Positions 22,273 to 32,043 of a DNA stretch of 40,995 nt are shown one piece after another. Numbering within the stretch: the first letter of the stretch is position 1; each line of letters begins with the position of its first letter. The notes beneath the pieces were generated by a model that had not been told where the DNA came from, searched no databases, and saw nothing but the letters and a program-made list of their open reading frames with translations. Source of the DNA: an uncultured Clostridia bacterium (GTDB lineage: Bacteria; Bacillota; Clostridia; TANB77; CAG-508). Where the stretch lies: positions 1-40,995 of the forward strand of contig CALXVM010000017.1 of assembly GCA_944392105.1 (NCBI GenBank), given 5' to 3'. The position numbers and the translations under genes were made by a program.

Positions 22273-23526
22273 ATGCAAAGAAATATTGAATGTGATGTAG
22301 CAGTTTTAGGTGGCGGTGCAGCTGGTATTTCTGCAGCTATAGCAGCTTCTAGAGCAGGTGCTAACACAGTACTTATTGAAAGAAATCCATATTTTGGTGG
22401 ACAAGCAACAAACTCTCAAGTAACTGCATATTGTGGTTTCTTTACAAGAGGTGAAAATTATGACCAAGTAGTTGAAGGTATTGGAGGAGAAGTTTTAAAA
22501 AGACTTGAAAAGTATGGTACAAATATTCATCCAAGACCATCAAAGTCTACTGGTAATGTTTCTGTTTCATTTAATCCAGAGCATATTAAAATAATAATGG
22601 ATCAAATGTTAGAAGAAAGTTCTGTTAAATATTTTCTTCATGCTCAAATGTATGAAGTTGTTAACAATAACGGAATGATTGAAGAGATTAAATGTACAGA
22701 TGATGAAGGAACATTTACAGTTAGAGCAAAAGCTTTTGTTGATGCTTCTGGAAATGCTAACTTAGTACACTTTGCAGGAATTAAAACAAATTGGGGAGAT
22801 GAAAATGGTAATGTTCAACAGTCTTCTTTACCATTTAGAATTGACAATTTACCCGCAAAAGAGATTTTAAAACCAGATATTGAAGCAGCTTTGAAAAAAG
22901 CAAAAGAAGCTGGTATCCCTATAAAAAAGGAAACTGGTCTTATTATAAAAGCTCCAGATGCTAATTATGGTTATTGTACAATTCCAAGTACTATAGTTCC
23001 AGCTTTAGACGCAGAAACTTTAACTAAAACAGAAATTGAATTACGTTCACAAGTTCATAGCTATGTTGAGGCATTTACAAAATATATGGATGGATTCCAA
23101 AATATAGTTATATCTTCATCTGGTCCAGCTGTTGGTATTAGAGAAGCTAGAAGAATTATTGGTGAGAAGATGCTTAAAGGTGAAGAAATTATTATGGCAC
23201 CTAAGTCTGACGATAGTATTGCTAGAGGTGCATGGAGTCCAGAAATGCACAAGAGTAATACAGATATTAAGTATACTCATATACCTGATAATGAATATTT
23301 CTCTATACCACTTGGTTGCTTAAAAGTTAAAGATGCTATTAACTTATGGGCTGCTGGAAGAACTATTTCAACAGATTCATTAGCATTAGGTTCTGTACGT
23401 GTTATGGGAACAGGATTTGCCACAGGTCAAGCTGCTGGTGTTGCAGCTGCATTAACTTTAAATAATGAGCATTATGATGTTAAACAAGTTCAAAATGAGT
23501 TGTTAAAGCAAGGTGCTTTAATATAA
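22273..23526 (+). CDS. FAD-dependent oxidoreductase (FAD_oxidored family)
   Basis: This 417-residue protein starts with a Rossmann FAD-binding motif (AVLGGGAAGISAAIAASRAG, then the acidic end IERN) and the FGGQATNSQ segment seen in this family. It ends with a second FAD contact (GSVRVMGTGFATGQAAGVAA). GGAGGGAG lies before the ATG, and the transporter gene follows 28 bases after its stop, so the two form an operon. The pairing suggests that the enzyme oxidises or reduces a carboxylate brought in by the transporter; the substrate is not visible. No signal peptide is present, so it acts in the cytoplasm. Confidence 0.85.
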   Translation: MQRNIECDVAVLGGGAAGISAAIAASRAGANTVLIERNPYFGGQATNSQVTAYCGFFTRGENYDQVVEGIGGEVLKRLEKYGTNIHPRPSKSTGNVSVSFNPEHIKIIMDQMLEESSVKYFLHAQMYEVVNNNGMIEEIKCTDDEGTFTVRAKAFVDASGNANLVHFAGIKTNWGDENGNVQQSSLPFRIDNLPAKEILKPDIEAALKKAKEAGIPIKKETGLIIKAPDANYGYCTIPSTIVPALDAETLTKTEIELRSQVHSYVEAFTKYMDGFQNIVISSSGPAVGIREARRIIGEKMLKGEEIIMAPKSDDSIARGAWSPEMHKSNTDIKYTHIPDNEYFSIPLGCLKVKDAINLWAAGRTISTDSLALGSVRVMGTGFATGQAAGVAAALTLNNEHYDVKQVQNELLKQGALI

Positions 23527-23554
23527 CTTAAATTTAAACAAAGGAGGATTTTTT

Positions 23555-25045
23555 ATGGAAGAAACAAAGAAGAAACCTTTAATGACTAAAACAGAAAAAG
23601 AAGTAATCTTTACAATTATTGCTTTTCTAATAATTGCTATATTCTTTTTAGCACCTGCACCTTCTGGTTTAAGTGCTGATGGTATGAAAGTTTTAGGTAT
23701 ATTTATTGGTATTTTATTTTTGTGGATAACAGTAGGTATTGGATGGCCAAGCTTGTTATGCCTTGCTGCATTAGCATTTGTTCCATCTTTAGGTGTTAAA
23801 ACCACATTGCAGACTTCTTTTGGTAATGAGACTTTTGCCTTTTTACTATTTACATTTATGTTCACATATGCATTTTCTCAAACAGGATATGTAAAGAAAA
23901 TTGCTCTTGGATTTGTAACTAGTAAATTTGCAAGAAAATCGCCTTGGACGTTTGCTTTCTGCTTTTTTGCAGCAGTTATAGTTATTGGATGCTTTATGTC
24001 TCCATCTGTCCTATATTTCGTAATACTTCCTATATTAGAGGAAATATACAATATATTAGGACTAAAAAAAGGTGACAAATATGCAAGTATGCTTATGATA
24101 GGTTTAGTATTCTGTACAAGCTTATCTTCAGGTATGACACCAATAGCTCACGTATTCCCTGTACTTTCTATGGGAGTTTTAAAATCAATTGCAGGAATTT
24201 CAATTAACTATGGACAATATATGTTATTTGCAATTCCAACAGGTATTATAATTTTTGCAATTATGATGTTAGTATTTAGATTTATTATGAGACCTTCTAC
24301 AAAAGGATTAAACTTAAAGTCTAAAGAATTTGACGAAATGAAAAAAGAAGTTCCAAAAGCTAATAGAGGAGAAAAAACTATTTTAGCAGTATTTATTTTT
24401 GTTATAGCTTTATGGGTACTTCCAAGCTTATTAAAATCTAACTCTATTGAATGGATAGCAAATTTATTTACATGGATTAATGACTTTGGAACAGCTATTC
24501 CTCCGCTTCTTGGTATTATATTGCTTTCAATATTAAAATTTGAGAAAAAAACATTAATTAACTTAAATGAGTCAATGGTAAAAGGTGTTTCTTGGCCAAG
24601 TATTGTAATGGTTTCAGCTACGCTTGCTCTAGGTGCTGCTATGACTAATGAGTCTATTGGTCTTACAACATATTTATCAAGTTTAATAGCTCCAATTACA
24701 GATGGCTTATCACCAATGTTATTAATATTGTTATTTGCTTTATGGGCTGGTTTACAATCAAATGTATCTTCTCACATGGTTACAGCTCAATTAGTACCAA
24801 CAATAGCTGTACCAGTTGCTTTGGCATCTGGTGGAGCATTAGGAGCAGCTGCTATAACAGCAGTAATTGGACTAATAGCTTCAACAGGTTCTGCCGCACC
24901 ACCCGCAATGCCTTATGTTGCAGTAGCAGGTTCATCAGGATGGACAGATTCATCTAAATTATTAAAATATGGATTTTTAATGATGGTCGTAATTATTTTA
25001 GTTGCTTCATTTATTGGATATCCATTGGCAAATTCTATAATGTAG
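23555..25045 (+). CDS. DASS/SLC13-type anion:sodium symporter
   Basis: The protein has 496 residues with about twelve hydrophobic segments. The middle repeat contains SGMTPIAHVFPV and the second contains LQSNVSSHMVTAQLVPTIAV, followed by GSAAPPAMPYVAVAGSSGW. These fit the two-hairpin plan of divalent anion symporters, which import dicarboxylates, citrate or sulfate; the SN-containing motif is in the second repeat. GGAGG lies before the ATG. A dicarboxylate or related organic acid is likely given the FAD enzyme upstream. Confidence 0.85.
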   Translation: MEETKKKPLMTKTEKEVIFTIIAFLIIAIFFLAPAPSGLSADGMKVLGIFIGILFLWITVGIGWPSLLCLAALAFVPSLGVKTTLQTSFGNETFAFLLFTFMFTYAFSQTGYVKKIALGFVTSKFARKSPWTFAFCFFAAVIVIGCFMSPSVLYFVILPILEEIYNILGLKKGDKYASMLMIGLVFCTSLSSGMTPIAHVFPVLSMGVLKSIAGISINYGQYMLFAIPTGIIIFAIMMLVFRFIMRPSTKGLNLKSKEFDEMKKEVPKANRGEKTILAVFIFVIALWVLPSLLKSNSIEWIANLFTWINDFGTAIPPLLGIILLSILKFEKKTLINLNESMVKGVSWPSIVMVSATLALGAAMTNESIGLTTYLSSLIAPITDGLSPMLLILLFALWAGLQSNVSSHMVTAQLVPTIAVPVALASGGALGAAAITAVIGLIASTGSAAPPAMPYVAVAGSSGWTDSSKLLKYGFLMMVVIILVASFIGYPLANSIM

Positions 25046-25126
25046 ATGACAAATAAACTTATTATATATAAACTTGTTATATGTAATTTTGAAAAAAATA
25101 ATGTTTTTATAACATTAATATAGCAA

Positions 25127-25160
25127 AAAAATCCTCCAATATAATTGGGGGATTTTTTTA
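25127..25160 (+). terminator. Terminator of the FAD oxidoreductase-transporter operon
   Basis: AAATCCTCCAAT pairs with ATTGGGGGATTT (one T-G) around a three-base loop, and seven T follow. Confidence 0.8.
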
Positions 25161-25210
25161 AGTAATACGAAAAATTAGTATAACTTTTTCAACTATTTTT
25201 AAATTTTTGC

Positions 25211-25308
25211 AGTATTATTTTTACAATATTATTTATACAATATTATTTTTACAATATTATTTTTACAATATTATTTTTGCAATATTATTTTTGCAATATT
25301 ATTTTTGC
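25211..25308. repeat. Seven tandem copies of a 14-bp repeat
   Basis: Seven uninterrupted 14-base units, consensus AATATTATTTTT(A/G)C, run from 25211 to 25308 with only single-base differences; a degenerate eighth follows. The last base pair changes from AC to GC between units four and five. No gene overlaps them. Confidence 0.9.
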
Positions 25309-25402
25309 AATATCATATTTTATATTTGCAATTTGCAACATTAAGTTTACAATGTTACTAATTTTTTATTTGTAAATACTATTATTAGGCTATGTTATTC
25401 AC

Positions 25403-25448
25403 ATTTTATAATAATTTGTTAATTTAAATTAACAAATTATTATAAAAT
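25403..25448. repeat. 46-bp perfect palindrome ending near the nitroreductase stop
   Basis: Arms of 23 bases are exact complements with no loop, centred between 25425 and 25426 (core GTTAATTTAAATTAAC). It lies a few bases beyond the stop of the leftward nitroreductase gene. It may serve as a terminator hairpin, and its T-rich ends would help on either strand. Confidence 0.85.
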
Positions 25449-25451
25449 TGT

Positions 25452-25949
25452 TTAAAACTTTTCATAATGTACTTTTTCTTCGTAATAATTATCATTTACT
25501 TTTCTTTCTTCTGCAGGGTATCCCATAGATATTAAGCAAAATAATTGATAATTGTCAGGTATTCCTAAAATTTCTTTTTCTTTTGCTGTTTTTTCTAAGT
25601 CTGGATAGCCACCAATCCAACATGTGCCTATTCCTAAATGTGTTGCTTCTAGTAATATATTTTCTGTAACTGCTCCGCAATCTGCTTGCCAATGTGGTGT
25701 TTCCTTATTATCTGCTTTTGAACACACTGCTATTGCTGCATTTGCCTCATTTAACATTTTTGAATAAATGCATGTATCTGCAAGTTTTGCTAGCGTTTCT
25801 TTATTTTTTATTACAATTAAGTCATATGGTTTTAGATTATGAGCAGATGGTGCATTCATCCCTGCTTTTAAAATTTTTTTCATATCTTCATCTGATATTT
25901 CTTTATCTGTATATTTTCTTATACTTCTTCTTTTATAAATTTCTTCCAT
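25452..25949 (-). CDS. Nitroreductase-family FMN oxidoreductase
   Basis: The protein has 165 residues beginning with the family's N-terminal motif (RRSIRKYTDKEIS) and APSAHNLKPYDLIVI for FMN and dimer contacts, then GIGTCWIGGYPD and a compact C-terminus with GYPAEERK. It is short for the family, like the single-domain group of 160-180 residues. It reduces nitro compounds or quinones with NAD(P)H in the cytoplasm. Only a weak ribosome site is visible before the ATG. It stands alone between ComEA and the palindrome. Confidence 0.88.
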   Translation of the reverse strand: MEEIYKRRSIRKYTDKEISDEDMKKILKAGMNAPSAHNLKPYDLIVIKNKETLAKLADTCIYSKMLNEANAAIAVCSKADNKETPHWQADCGAVTENILLEATHLGIGTCWIGGYPDLEKTAKEKEILGIPDNYQLFCLISMGYPAEERKVNDNYYEEKVHYEKF

Positions 25950-26120
25950 ATTCTACTTTTGTATAATGATATTTGGGGTAACTCATTATACTAAACTCCT
26001 TTCTTTTACAATTTTGTAACTTTATACAGTTATATTTAGTTTTAATATATCACTATTAATTTTTATTGTAAAGATAAATATACGTTGTAAGTATATTATA
26101 GAATAGTTAAATTTATAACA

Positions 26121-26831
26121 TTAGACCGTCACTTTATCTTTAATATCATCATATTTTGCATCACCTATCCCTTTTACATTTTGTAATTCCTCTATCTTCT
26201 TAAAATCACCATTTTGTTCTCTGTACTCAATAATTCTACTTGCTAAAGATGGACCTATTCCTGGAAGTTCTTCTAATTCTGTTTGCATAGCCTCATTTAT
26301 GTTCACTTTCTCCCCCTCCTTTGAATTACTATTTCCTATATTATTTCCGTTACCTTCTGTAATATACTCGTCTTCGCCTATTTTTTCATTTTTATTCGGA
26401 ATATAAATTTTTTGTCCGTCTTCTAAAATATAAGCCAAATTTATCTGATTTAAGTCTGCCTCTTTAGTGGCTCCACCTGCTTCATTTATGGCATCTGCTA
26501 TTCTGCTATTGCTTTTTAAAACAACAATTCCTGGTTTATTAACTTCTCCTGTTATATGAACTATTATTTCTTCTACTTCTTCATCTTCACCATCTATATT
26601 ATTTTCGTTATTTGTTTCATTTTCTACTTCTTCTATTTCTTCACTTCCTTCTATCATTTCATTTATTTCCTCCAAATTCAGCATTCCATCTTCTATGTTA
26701 AATTCTTCTACATCTCCATTTTCTCCCATTAAGTTGCCTGCATTTAATACAAAATAGATTAATATAAATAAGACCATAACTCCCAATATCGAGCCAAATA
26801 TAATTTTTTGTTTAAGTGTTAAGTTGTTCAT
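26121..26831 (-). CDS. comEA: ComEA-like DNA-binding competence protein
   Basis: The 236-residue protein has an N-terminal membrane helix (IIFGSILGVMVLFILIYFVL), an acidic linker rich in E and N, and an SLBB-type domain (VHITGEVNKPGIVVL through QINLAYILEDGQKIYIP). It ends in the helix-hairpin-helix pair NINEAMQTELEELPGIGPSL and ELQNVKGIGDAKYDDI. ComEA binds double-stranded DNA outside the membrane for uptake. GGAGG lies before the ATG. No other com gene is adjacent in the window, so transformation cannot be concluded. Confidence 0.9.
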   Translation of the reverse strand: MNNLTLKQKIIFGSILGVMVLFILIYFVLNAGNLMGENGDVEEFNIEDGMLNLEEINEMIEGSEEIEEVENETNNENNIDGEDEEVEEIIVHITGEVNKPGIVVLKSNSRIADAINEAGGATKEADLNQINLAYILEDGQKIYIPNKNEKIGEDEYITEGNGNNIGNSNSKEGEKVNINEAMQTELEELPGIGPSLASRIIEYREQNGDFKKIEELQNVKGIGDAKYDDIKDKVTV

Positions 26832-26995
26832 TTTTTACCTCCTAGTATAATGTATTTTTTTAGTTACAACAATTTTTAACTTCCTTTATACATAACATCT
26901 TTTTGTTTAAATTTTTCCTTTTTATGTAAAGAAAATTATTGAATTTTTTCCTATTTTAATATATAGTAATAGATATTTTACAAAGGAGCTTACTA

Positions 26996-28312
26996 ATGAA
27001 ACTAAAATTAAAATTCATATGTGTTATTATAACTTTCTTATTTTTTCAATTATTATTTACTATCACCTCCTTAGCATCAAGTGAGAACTTAAATATTGGC
27101 TCACCAGCATGTATTTTAATTGAGTCTTCTACTGGTAAAATTTTATATGAAAAAAATGCGAACCAAAAAATGTATCCTGCAAGTACAACAAAAATAATGA
27201 CAGCAATTCTTACAGTTGAAAATTGTGAGTTAAGTGATGTTGTTACTGCAAGTCACAATGCTATATATTCTGTACCACCAACTTATTCTCATGCTAGCAT
27301 AGTTGAGGGAGAAGAACTTACCGTTGAACAGCTATTAAACGTTCTTTTAATTCAATCTGCTAGTGATGCTGCAAATATACTTGCAGAGCATATTGGTGGG
27401 ACAATAGAAAATTTTGCACAAATGATGACTAATAAAGCTAAAGAAATCGGTTGTAAAAATACACATTATGTTAATCCTGATGGTGTTTCTAATGATGACC
27501 ACTATACAACAGCTTATGATTTAGCTTTAATGGGACAATATGCTATGAAATATGATGCAATTAGAAATATAGTTTGTAAAACTCAGTATACATTGCCAAA
27601 AACAAATAAATATGATAAAGAAGATAGAATTTTTAATACTACAAATGAATTGTTAAGAGTTAACCATAGTAATAGTCCAGACAATTATTATTATGAATAT
27701 GCAACAGGAATAAAAACAGGATATACAACAGAAGCTGGGTCATGCATAGTTGCTAGTGCTGAAAAAGACGGTTTAGAAGTTATTGCAGTAGTTCTTGGCG
27801 CTGAAACTACAGAAGAAGGATATAGTATTCGCTATCCTGATTGTAAGACATTATTTAATTATGCTTTTGATAATTACAAAGTAGAAGATATTGTAAATCC
27901 AGAGGATGTTATTGAAGAAATAAATGTCGCAGATGCTACTAAAGACACTTCTAGTTTAAAGCTATCTCCAGAAAGTACTATTACTGCTGTAATGGATAAA
28001 GACCAAAGTTTAGAGGAATTACAACCTGCCATAGAAATAGATGATAATTTGGCTGCACCTATCTCAGCAGGAGAAGTAGTTGGAAAAGTAACTTATACTA
28101 TAGATAACAAAAATTATTCTACTAACTTAATTGCAGATAATACTGTTGTAAAGTCTGGTACATGGGATATTTTGTTTAGAATTTGTGTTATAATTTTAGT
28201 TCTTGCTATTTTATTTATGTTGCTAAAGCCTAGAAAGAAAACTGCTAAAAAGCGTAAAGGCGGAAGCAAGTCAAAATCTAAGTATATTGGATATAAACAC
28301 TTAAAATTATAA
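26996..28312 (+). CDS. D-alanyl-D-alanine carboxypeptidase (DacA/DacF type, penicillin-binding)
   Basis: This 438-residue protein has a signal peptide (about 1-28) and the serine peptidase motifs STTK (S63, K66) and KTG (240-242). A beta-rich C-terminal domain follows, with a membrane helix (ILFRICVIILVLAILFMLLK) and a basic tail. It trims the terminal D-alanine of peptidoglycan stem peptides outside the membrane. The second motif, normally S-x-N, reads S-A-S here (121-123), with an Asn four residues later. AAGGAG lies before the ATG. It is divergent from comEA. Confidence 0.9.
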   Translation: MKLKLKFICVIITFLFFQLLFTITSLASSENLNIGSPACILIESSTGKILYEKNANQKMYPASTTKIMTAILTVENCELSDVVTASHNAIYSVPPTYSHASIVEGEELTVEQLLNVLLIQSASDAANILAEHIGGTIENFAQMMTNKAKEIGCKNTHYVNPDGVSNDDHYTTAYDLALMGQYAMKYDAIRNIVCKTQYTLPKTNKYDKEDRIFNTTNELLRVNHSNSPDNYYYEYATGIKTGYTTEAGSCIVASAEKDGLEVIAVVLGAETTEEGYSIRYPDCKTLFNYAFDNYKVEDIVNPEDVIEEINVADATKDTSSLKLSPESTITAVMDKDQSLEELQPAIEIDDNLAAPISAGEVVGKVTYTIDNKNYSTNLIADNTVVKSGTWDILFRICVIILVLAILFMLLKPRKKTAKKRKGGSKSKSKYIGYKHLKL

Positions 28313-28438
28313 CTCAAACAATAATGTTCTAAGAAATTGCAAGTACCTTGTTGGATTATCATATTATTTCTATTATAAGTAATTTTTAATAATTTAACTA
28401 TACTTGTAAATAAATGTACTGTAGCTAAATAAAAAAAC

Positions 28439-28476
28439 AAAATGAGGGCATAATTTTATTTATTGCCCCCATTTTT
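28439..28476. terminator. Bidirectional terminator between convergent genes
   Basis: AAAATGAGGGCA pairs with TGCCCCCATTTT (the odd pair is G-U on the minus strand) with A/T runs at both ends. It separates the carboxypeptidase and LCP genes. Confidence 0.65.
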
Positions 28477-28517
28477 ATTTATTTTTAATTGTTATTTTTT
28501 TGTCTTTTTATAAAGTT

Positions 28518-29933
28518 TTAATTACTGCTTTCAGCACTATTTTCATAGTCTTGTCCAATTATTATAGTAATATCCACTGTTGTTTCTCCGCCTTCTTCTA
28601 CTTCTGCCGTTTTTAACTCTTGTTTTATCTCGTCTAAGAATTCTTCTGAAACATTGCTTCTATTTATAATAACTGTTTTGCTTGCAGAATTTGTATTTCC
28701 TGTTTTTGTAACATTATATCCTAAATCTTCTAATAGATTAGACATTTTCGAAATATTTTTTATATTATCTGTAGCATTTAAAAGTTCTATTTTTATATCT
28801 TCTTTATCTATGTTTGTACTTGTTGAAGTGTTTGTTTCATTTCCTAATGTAGTCTCATTACTTTCTTCGTTTACAGTTGAGTTTGATATTGTATTACCTT
28901 CTGTTTCTTCAATATTATATAACATTGATTTTGGGAATAGTTCATTAATTACCTTTGGTGCATCTTCTTCGTCTGCTAAATATACCCATACACCATTAGT
29001 TAATGCAGGTTCTCCTGGTAATGTATCTTTTTTAATATCATTCATGTTTAACTCTACTAAATATGGTACATAATCTTTTAACATGTTAAAATCCATATTT
29101 GTTTTAACATATTTGTTAGCTATATCTAATATATCCATAATTTTAGGAATATTTCCTACTGTTAAAGTTTGTTTTGCAAGCTCTGTTAAAAATGCTTGTT
29201 GTGTTTTCATCCTTCCTTCATCTTCTAATCCATAACTTGCAGGATATGTAGAGCCATCATTATTATGTCTAAATCTTACTAGTTGTTCTGCCTTGTCTCC
29301 ATCTAGAACTTGCTCTCCAGCTTTCAAATCAATATGTAGCCCTTGTGAGTAAGAGTCGTATTTCATATCCATTGGTACATTAAATGTAACTCCTCCTATT
29401 GTGTCTACCAATTCTTTAAATCCTGCCGTATCAACTACAACATAGTTTTTAACTTCTATTCCTGTTAAATTACTAACATCTTCTAACAATCCATCTACTC
29501 CTAGTTGATATATAGAGTTTATTTTATCCCATGCAGTGGCCTCGTCTGGATCATCACCTATAAATGTATCTCTTGGTATAGATAACATTGATGCTTCTTG
29601 AGTTCTAGGATTATATGAAAATAACATAATTGTATCTGTTAAATTTAAACTTTCGCCTAAAACTAGTGTTGTTAAGGTGTCTAGATTTTTTCTAGTATTT
29701 TCGTCATGCCCTAGTGTAGCTGCAATAGTTCCTCCTAAGCCTCCACCTAGTTTTTGTACTCTATAATAAAATATTCCTGCTGCTATTCCTATAATTATTA
29801 CTATAACTAATAATACAATTGGCCATCTTCTTTTTTTCTTTATATTTTTTTTATTATTTTTGCTATTTTTACTTGTTTTGCTTGATAATTTTTTTTCTTC
29901 TTTTTCTACATCTTCTGTTTTTGCTTTTCTCAA
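28518..29933 (-). CDS. LytR-CpsA-Psr (LCP) family cell-wall ligase
   Basis: From a TTG at 29933, placed after GGGAG, the protein has about 471 residues; an upstream ATG at 29993 lacks a site. It has a basic lysine-rich start, one membrane helix (WPIVLLVIVIIIGIAAGIFY), then the LCP domain with SIPRDTFIG, NSIYQLG and the arginine-rich RFRHNNDG and EGRMKTQQ segments that hold polyprenyl phosphate. The C-terminal ~110 residues form a LytR_C-like domain (KIELLNATDN, DLGYNVTKTGNTN) after a Ser/Thr/Asn-rich linker. LCP enzymes attach secondary polymers to peptidoglycan outside the membrane. It is the last gene of the cvpA group. Confidence 0.9.
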   Translation of the reverse strand: MRKAKTEDVEKEEKKLSSKTSKNSKNNKKNIKKKRRWPIVLLVIVIIIGIAAGIFYYRVQKLGGGLGGTIAATLGHDENTRKNLDTLTTLVLGESLNLTDTIMLFSYNPRTQEASMLSIPRDTFIGDDPDEATAWDKINSIYQLGVDGLLEDVSNLTGIEVKNYVVVDTAGFKELVDTIGGVTFNVPMDMKYDSYSQGLHIDLKAGEQVLDGDKAEQLVRFRHNNDGSTYPASYGLEDEGRMKTQQAFLTELAKQTLTVGNIPKIMDILDIANKYVKTNMDFNMLKDYVPYLVELNMNDIKKDTLPGEPALTNGVWVYLADEEDAPKVINELFPKSMLYNIEETEGNTISNSTVNEESNETTLGNETNTSTSTNIDKEDIKIELLNATDNIKNISKMSNLLEDLGYNVTKTGNTNSASKTVIINRSNVSEEFLDEIKQELKTAEVEEGGETTVDITIIIGQDYENSAESSN

Positions 29934-29997
29934 TTTATTCACTCCCGAAAAAATAATATAAATTAGTATACCAGATTTTATTACAAAATACAATTAA

Positions 29998-30645
29998 TTA
30001 AAACAATATTTTTAATAATAAGTTGTTATTGTATAACATATTTCCTATAAATGATTTATTAATTGCTTCTATAAATTCTGTGTTATTAAGTGTTGGAGCT
30101 ATAAATGATACTATTGCTAATAAAACATATAAAATTATAAAAGCTTCTAATATTCCATATATAATTCCACCTAATTTATCACATTGCTTAATTACTGGTA
30201 GTTTTGCAATTAATGCTGTTATAAATTTTATAAATATTAGCAATATTCTTGCTATAATAAATACCGCAATCCATACTCCTGCATTTATTATTAAATTTGT
30301 AACACTTTGTGCTGTATTTTCTATTGCTACTTCTTTAGCTTCATTAACAGACTCTGCCATAGTTTCATCAATATAATCTACTATAACCTGTGGAAGGTCA
30401 GATTCTGACTCTGGAGTTGTTGTTTTTTCTGTTATAAAACCTTTGATAGATTCTTTTAGAGAATCGTCCCAATTTGTATGGTTTATAACTAAATTTGAAA
30501 CAGGCTTGAATAATATAAATGCAATAACTATAGCTAAAACGAAAGATAAAATTTTAAGAAGTGAGCCTGTAAGCCCTCTTTTGTATCCAAAAAATATACA
30601 TAATGCGATAATTGCTACAATTACAATATCAATAATAATAGACAT
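29998..30645 (-). CDS. cvpA: CvpA-family membrane protein
   Basis: The ~215-residue protein has four hydrophobic segments, starting with SIIIDIVIVAIIALCIFFGY followed by KRGLTGS, a CvpA hallmark. The last part (LPVIKQCDKLGGIIYGILEA) also fits. I take the ATG at 30645, nine bases after AAAGGAG; a GTG nine bases upstream sits on that site. The family is tied to cell envelope and, in enterobacteria, colicin V production. It starts just after the DUF5711-like gene and probably shares its transcript. Confidence 0.88.
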   Translation of the reverse strand: MSIIIDIVIVAIIALCIFFGYKRGLTGSLLKILSFVLAIVIAFILFKPVSNLVINHTNWDDSLKESIKGFITEKTTTPESESDLPQVIVDYIDETMAESVNEAKEVAIENTAQSVTNLIINAGVWIAVFIIARILLIFIKFITALIAKLPVIKQCDKLGGIIYGILEAFIILYVLLAIVSFIAPTLNNTEFIEAINKSFIGNMLYNNNLLLKILF

Positions 30646-30660
30646 ATTTACCACTCCTTT

Positions 30661-31998
30661 CTATAAACTAATTAATTCTACTTTGTCTTTATAAATAATT
30701 CCTGCTATTCCGTCTCCTAAAATAATGTCTTTAACCTCACTTGAGGAATTATACCTTTTAATTAGCCATCCATTTGTATCTATAAACTCTATTTCTGTAC
30801 CTAAGTTTAAAGCTATAACATTTCCGTAAGTTTTTACAGATTTGGCTACACCTTTTACTGTATATACATTTTTCTTTTGATTGTTTACATTAGTTATTTC
30901 TATTTTTGTATTTGCACTAAATAATCCAGATGATTCTTCTGTGGCCTTAAAAGCACTGTCTGATAGATCTATTCCTGCAAAGCTTATATTTTTATCATCC
31001 TTTAACTCTATGATAGTACTTGGAGTATTGTTTTCAATTACTTGTATAGAGTTATCAAACATGCATACTAATTTTCCGTTATCTATATAGTTAACATTTG
31101 TAGCTAATGCACTGTCTGGAACTTCATAAGTGTATACAATTGCATCTAAATTTTCTTCTTTGGCTTTATCTATTGATAGAATTTTTACATTTGTTTTTGT
31201 GTTTGTAGATGAAGTACTTATTTCTGCAAAAGCTAGGTATTTATTATCATTTGAAATACTTGTATCTACTGCTATAGTTTTAGATAAATAAATTTTTGTT
31301 AGTCTATTTCCTTCTGTGTCATATAATTCTATAACTGTTTTATATGCAGTACCTGTTAATACTATACTCGTGTATCCATTCTTATTAACACTTATTTTTG
31401 AAATTTTCCCTTCTAATTCCTTTTCCCATACAATTTTTGAGTCTTTTATTAAATATGCTTTACTATCATTTTTTTGTCCAATTACTAAGTATCTGTCTGC
31501 ATAGTCATAAATAGGATTATTTATTTCTATATTTAGTTCTGATTCTTCCTTAGCATTCACGTTATATTGTTTTAATGTGTTATTTGTTAAAATTCCTATG
31601 TTTTTGCTGTTTCCTATAATACTCGTATTGTTTTCGTTTTCAATTTCGATAATTTCAGCATTTTCTTCTGAAATATTTTTTCCAAATAAATACTTGTCCA
31701 TAAATTCTCTTGCATTTTCATTTGCTAGGTATACAACTATTAATGTAACCATGACTAATGCAATAATTGATATTGATGAAATAATCAAAATCTTTTTATT
31801 TCTTTTTGACATTTTTCCTTTAGTGTTGTTTATACCAACATTATTTTTTTCGTTTTCTTTTTTTTCAGTATTTACAATGTTTTCTTTTTTTGGATGGTTG
31901 CCTTTTTGGGTATTTTTATCTATTATTTTTGCATTAGTTCTACTTTTTTTCGCATTTTTATTAAATTCTATAACTTTGTCTTTTTTATCTTTATCCAT
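30661..31998 (-). CDS. DUF5711-like membrane-anchored beta-propeller protein
   Basis: The ~445-residue protein begins with a basic lysine-rich ~65 residues, then one membrane helix (KILIISSISIIALVMVTLIV) and an extracellular part. That part is built of repeating strand pairs typical of WD40/PQQ-like blades (YLVIGQKNDSKAYLIKDSKI; YLAFAEISTSSTNTKTNVKI; VIALNLGTEIEFIDTNGWLI). This matches clostridial DUF5711 proteins encoded beside cvpA. I choose the ATG at 31998, six bases after GGAG. The function is unknown; an envelope scaffold or sensor is likely. Confidence 0.75.
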   Translation of the reverse strand: MDKDKKDKVIEFNKNAKKSRTNAKIIDKNTQKGNHPKKENIVNTEKKENEKNNVGINNTKGKMSKRNKKILIISSISIIALVMVTLIVVYLANENAREFMDKYLFGKNISEENAEIIEIENENNTSIIGNSKNIGILTNNTLKQYNVNAKEESELNIEINNPIYDYADRYLVIGQKNDSKAYLIKDSKIVWEKELEGKISKISVNKNGYTSIVLTGTAYKTVIELYDTEGNRLTKIYLSKTIAVDTSISNDNKYLAFAEISTSSTNTKTNVKILSIDKAKEENLDAIVYTYEVPDSALATNVNYIDNGKLVCMFDNSIQVIENNTPSTIIELKDDKNISFAGIDLSDSAFKATEESSGLFSANTKIEITNVNNQKKNVYTVKGVAKSVKTYGNVIALNLGTEIEFIDTNGWLIKRYNSSSEVKDIILGDGIAGIIYKDKVELISL

Positions 31999-32043
31999 AT
32001 TTTTCTCCATAGTGTTTTCTTTCTATTTTATATCAGTTTTTTC

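Noticed and set aside
25211..25308. A CRISPR array
   Set aside because: The 14-base units are joined without spacers, and no cas genes are nearby.
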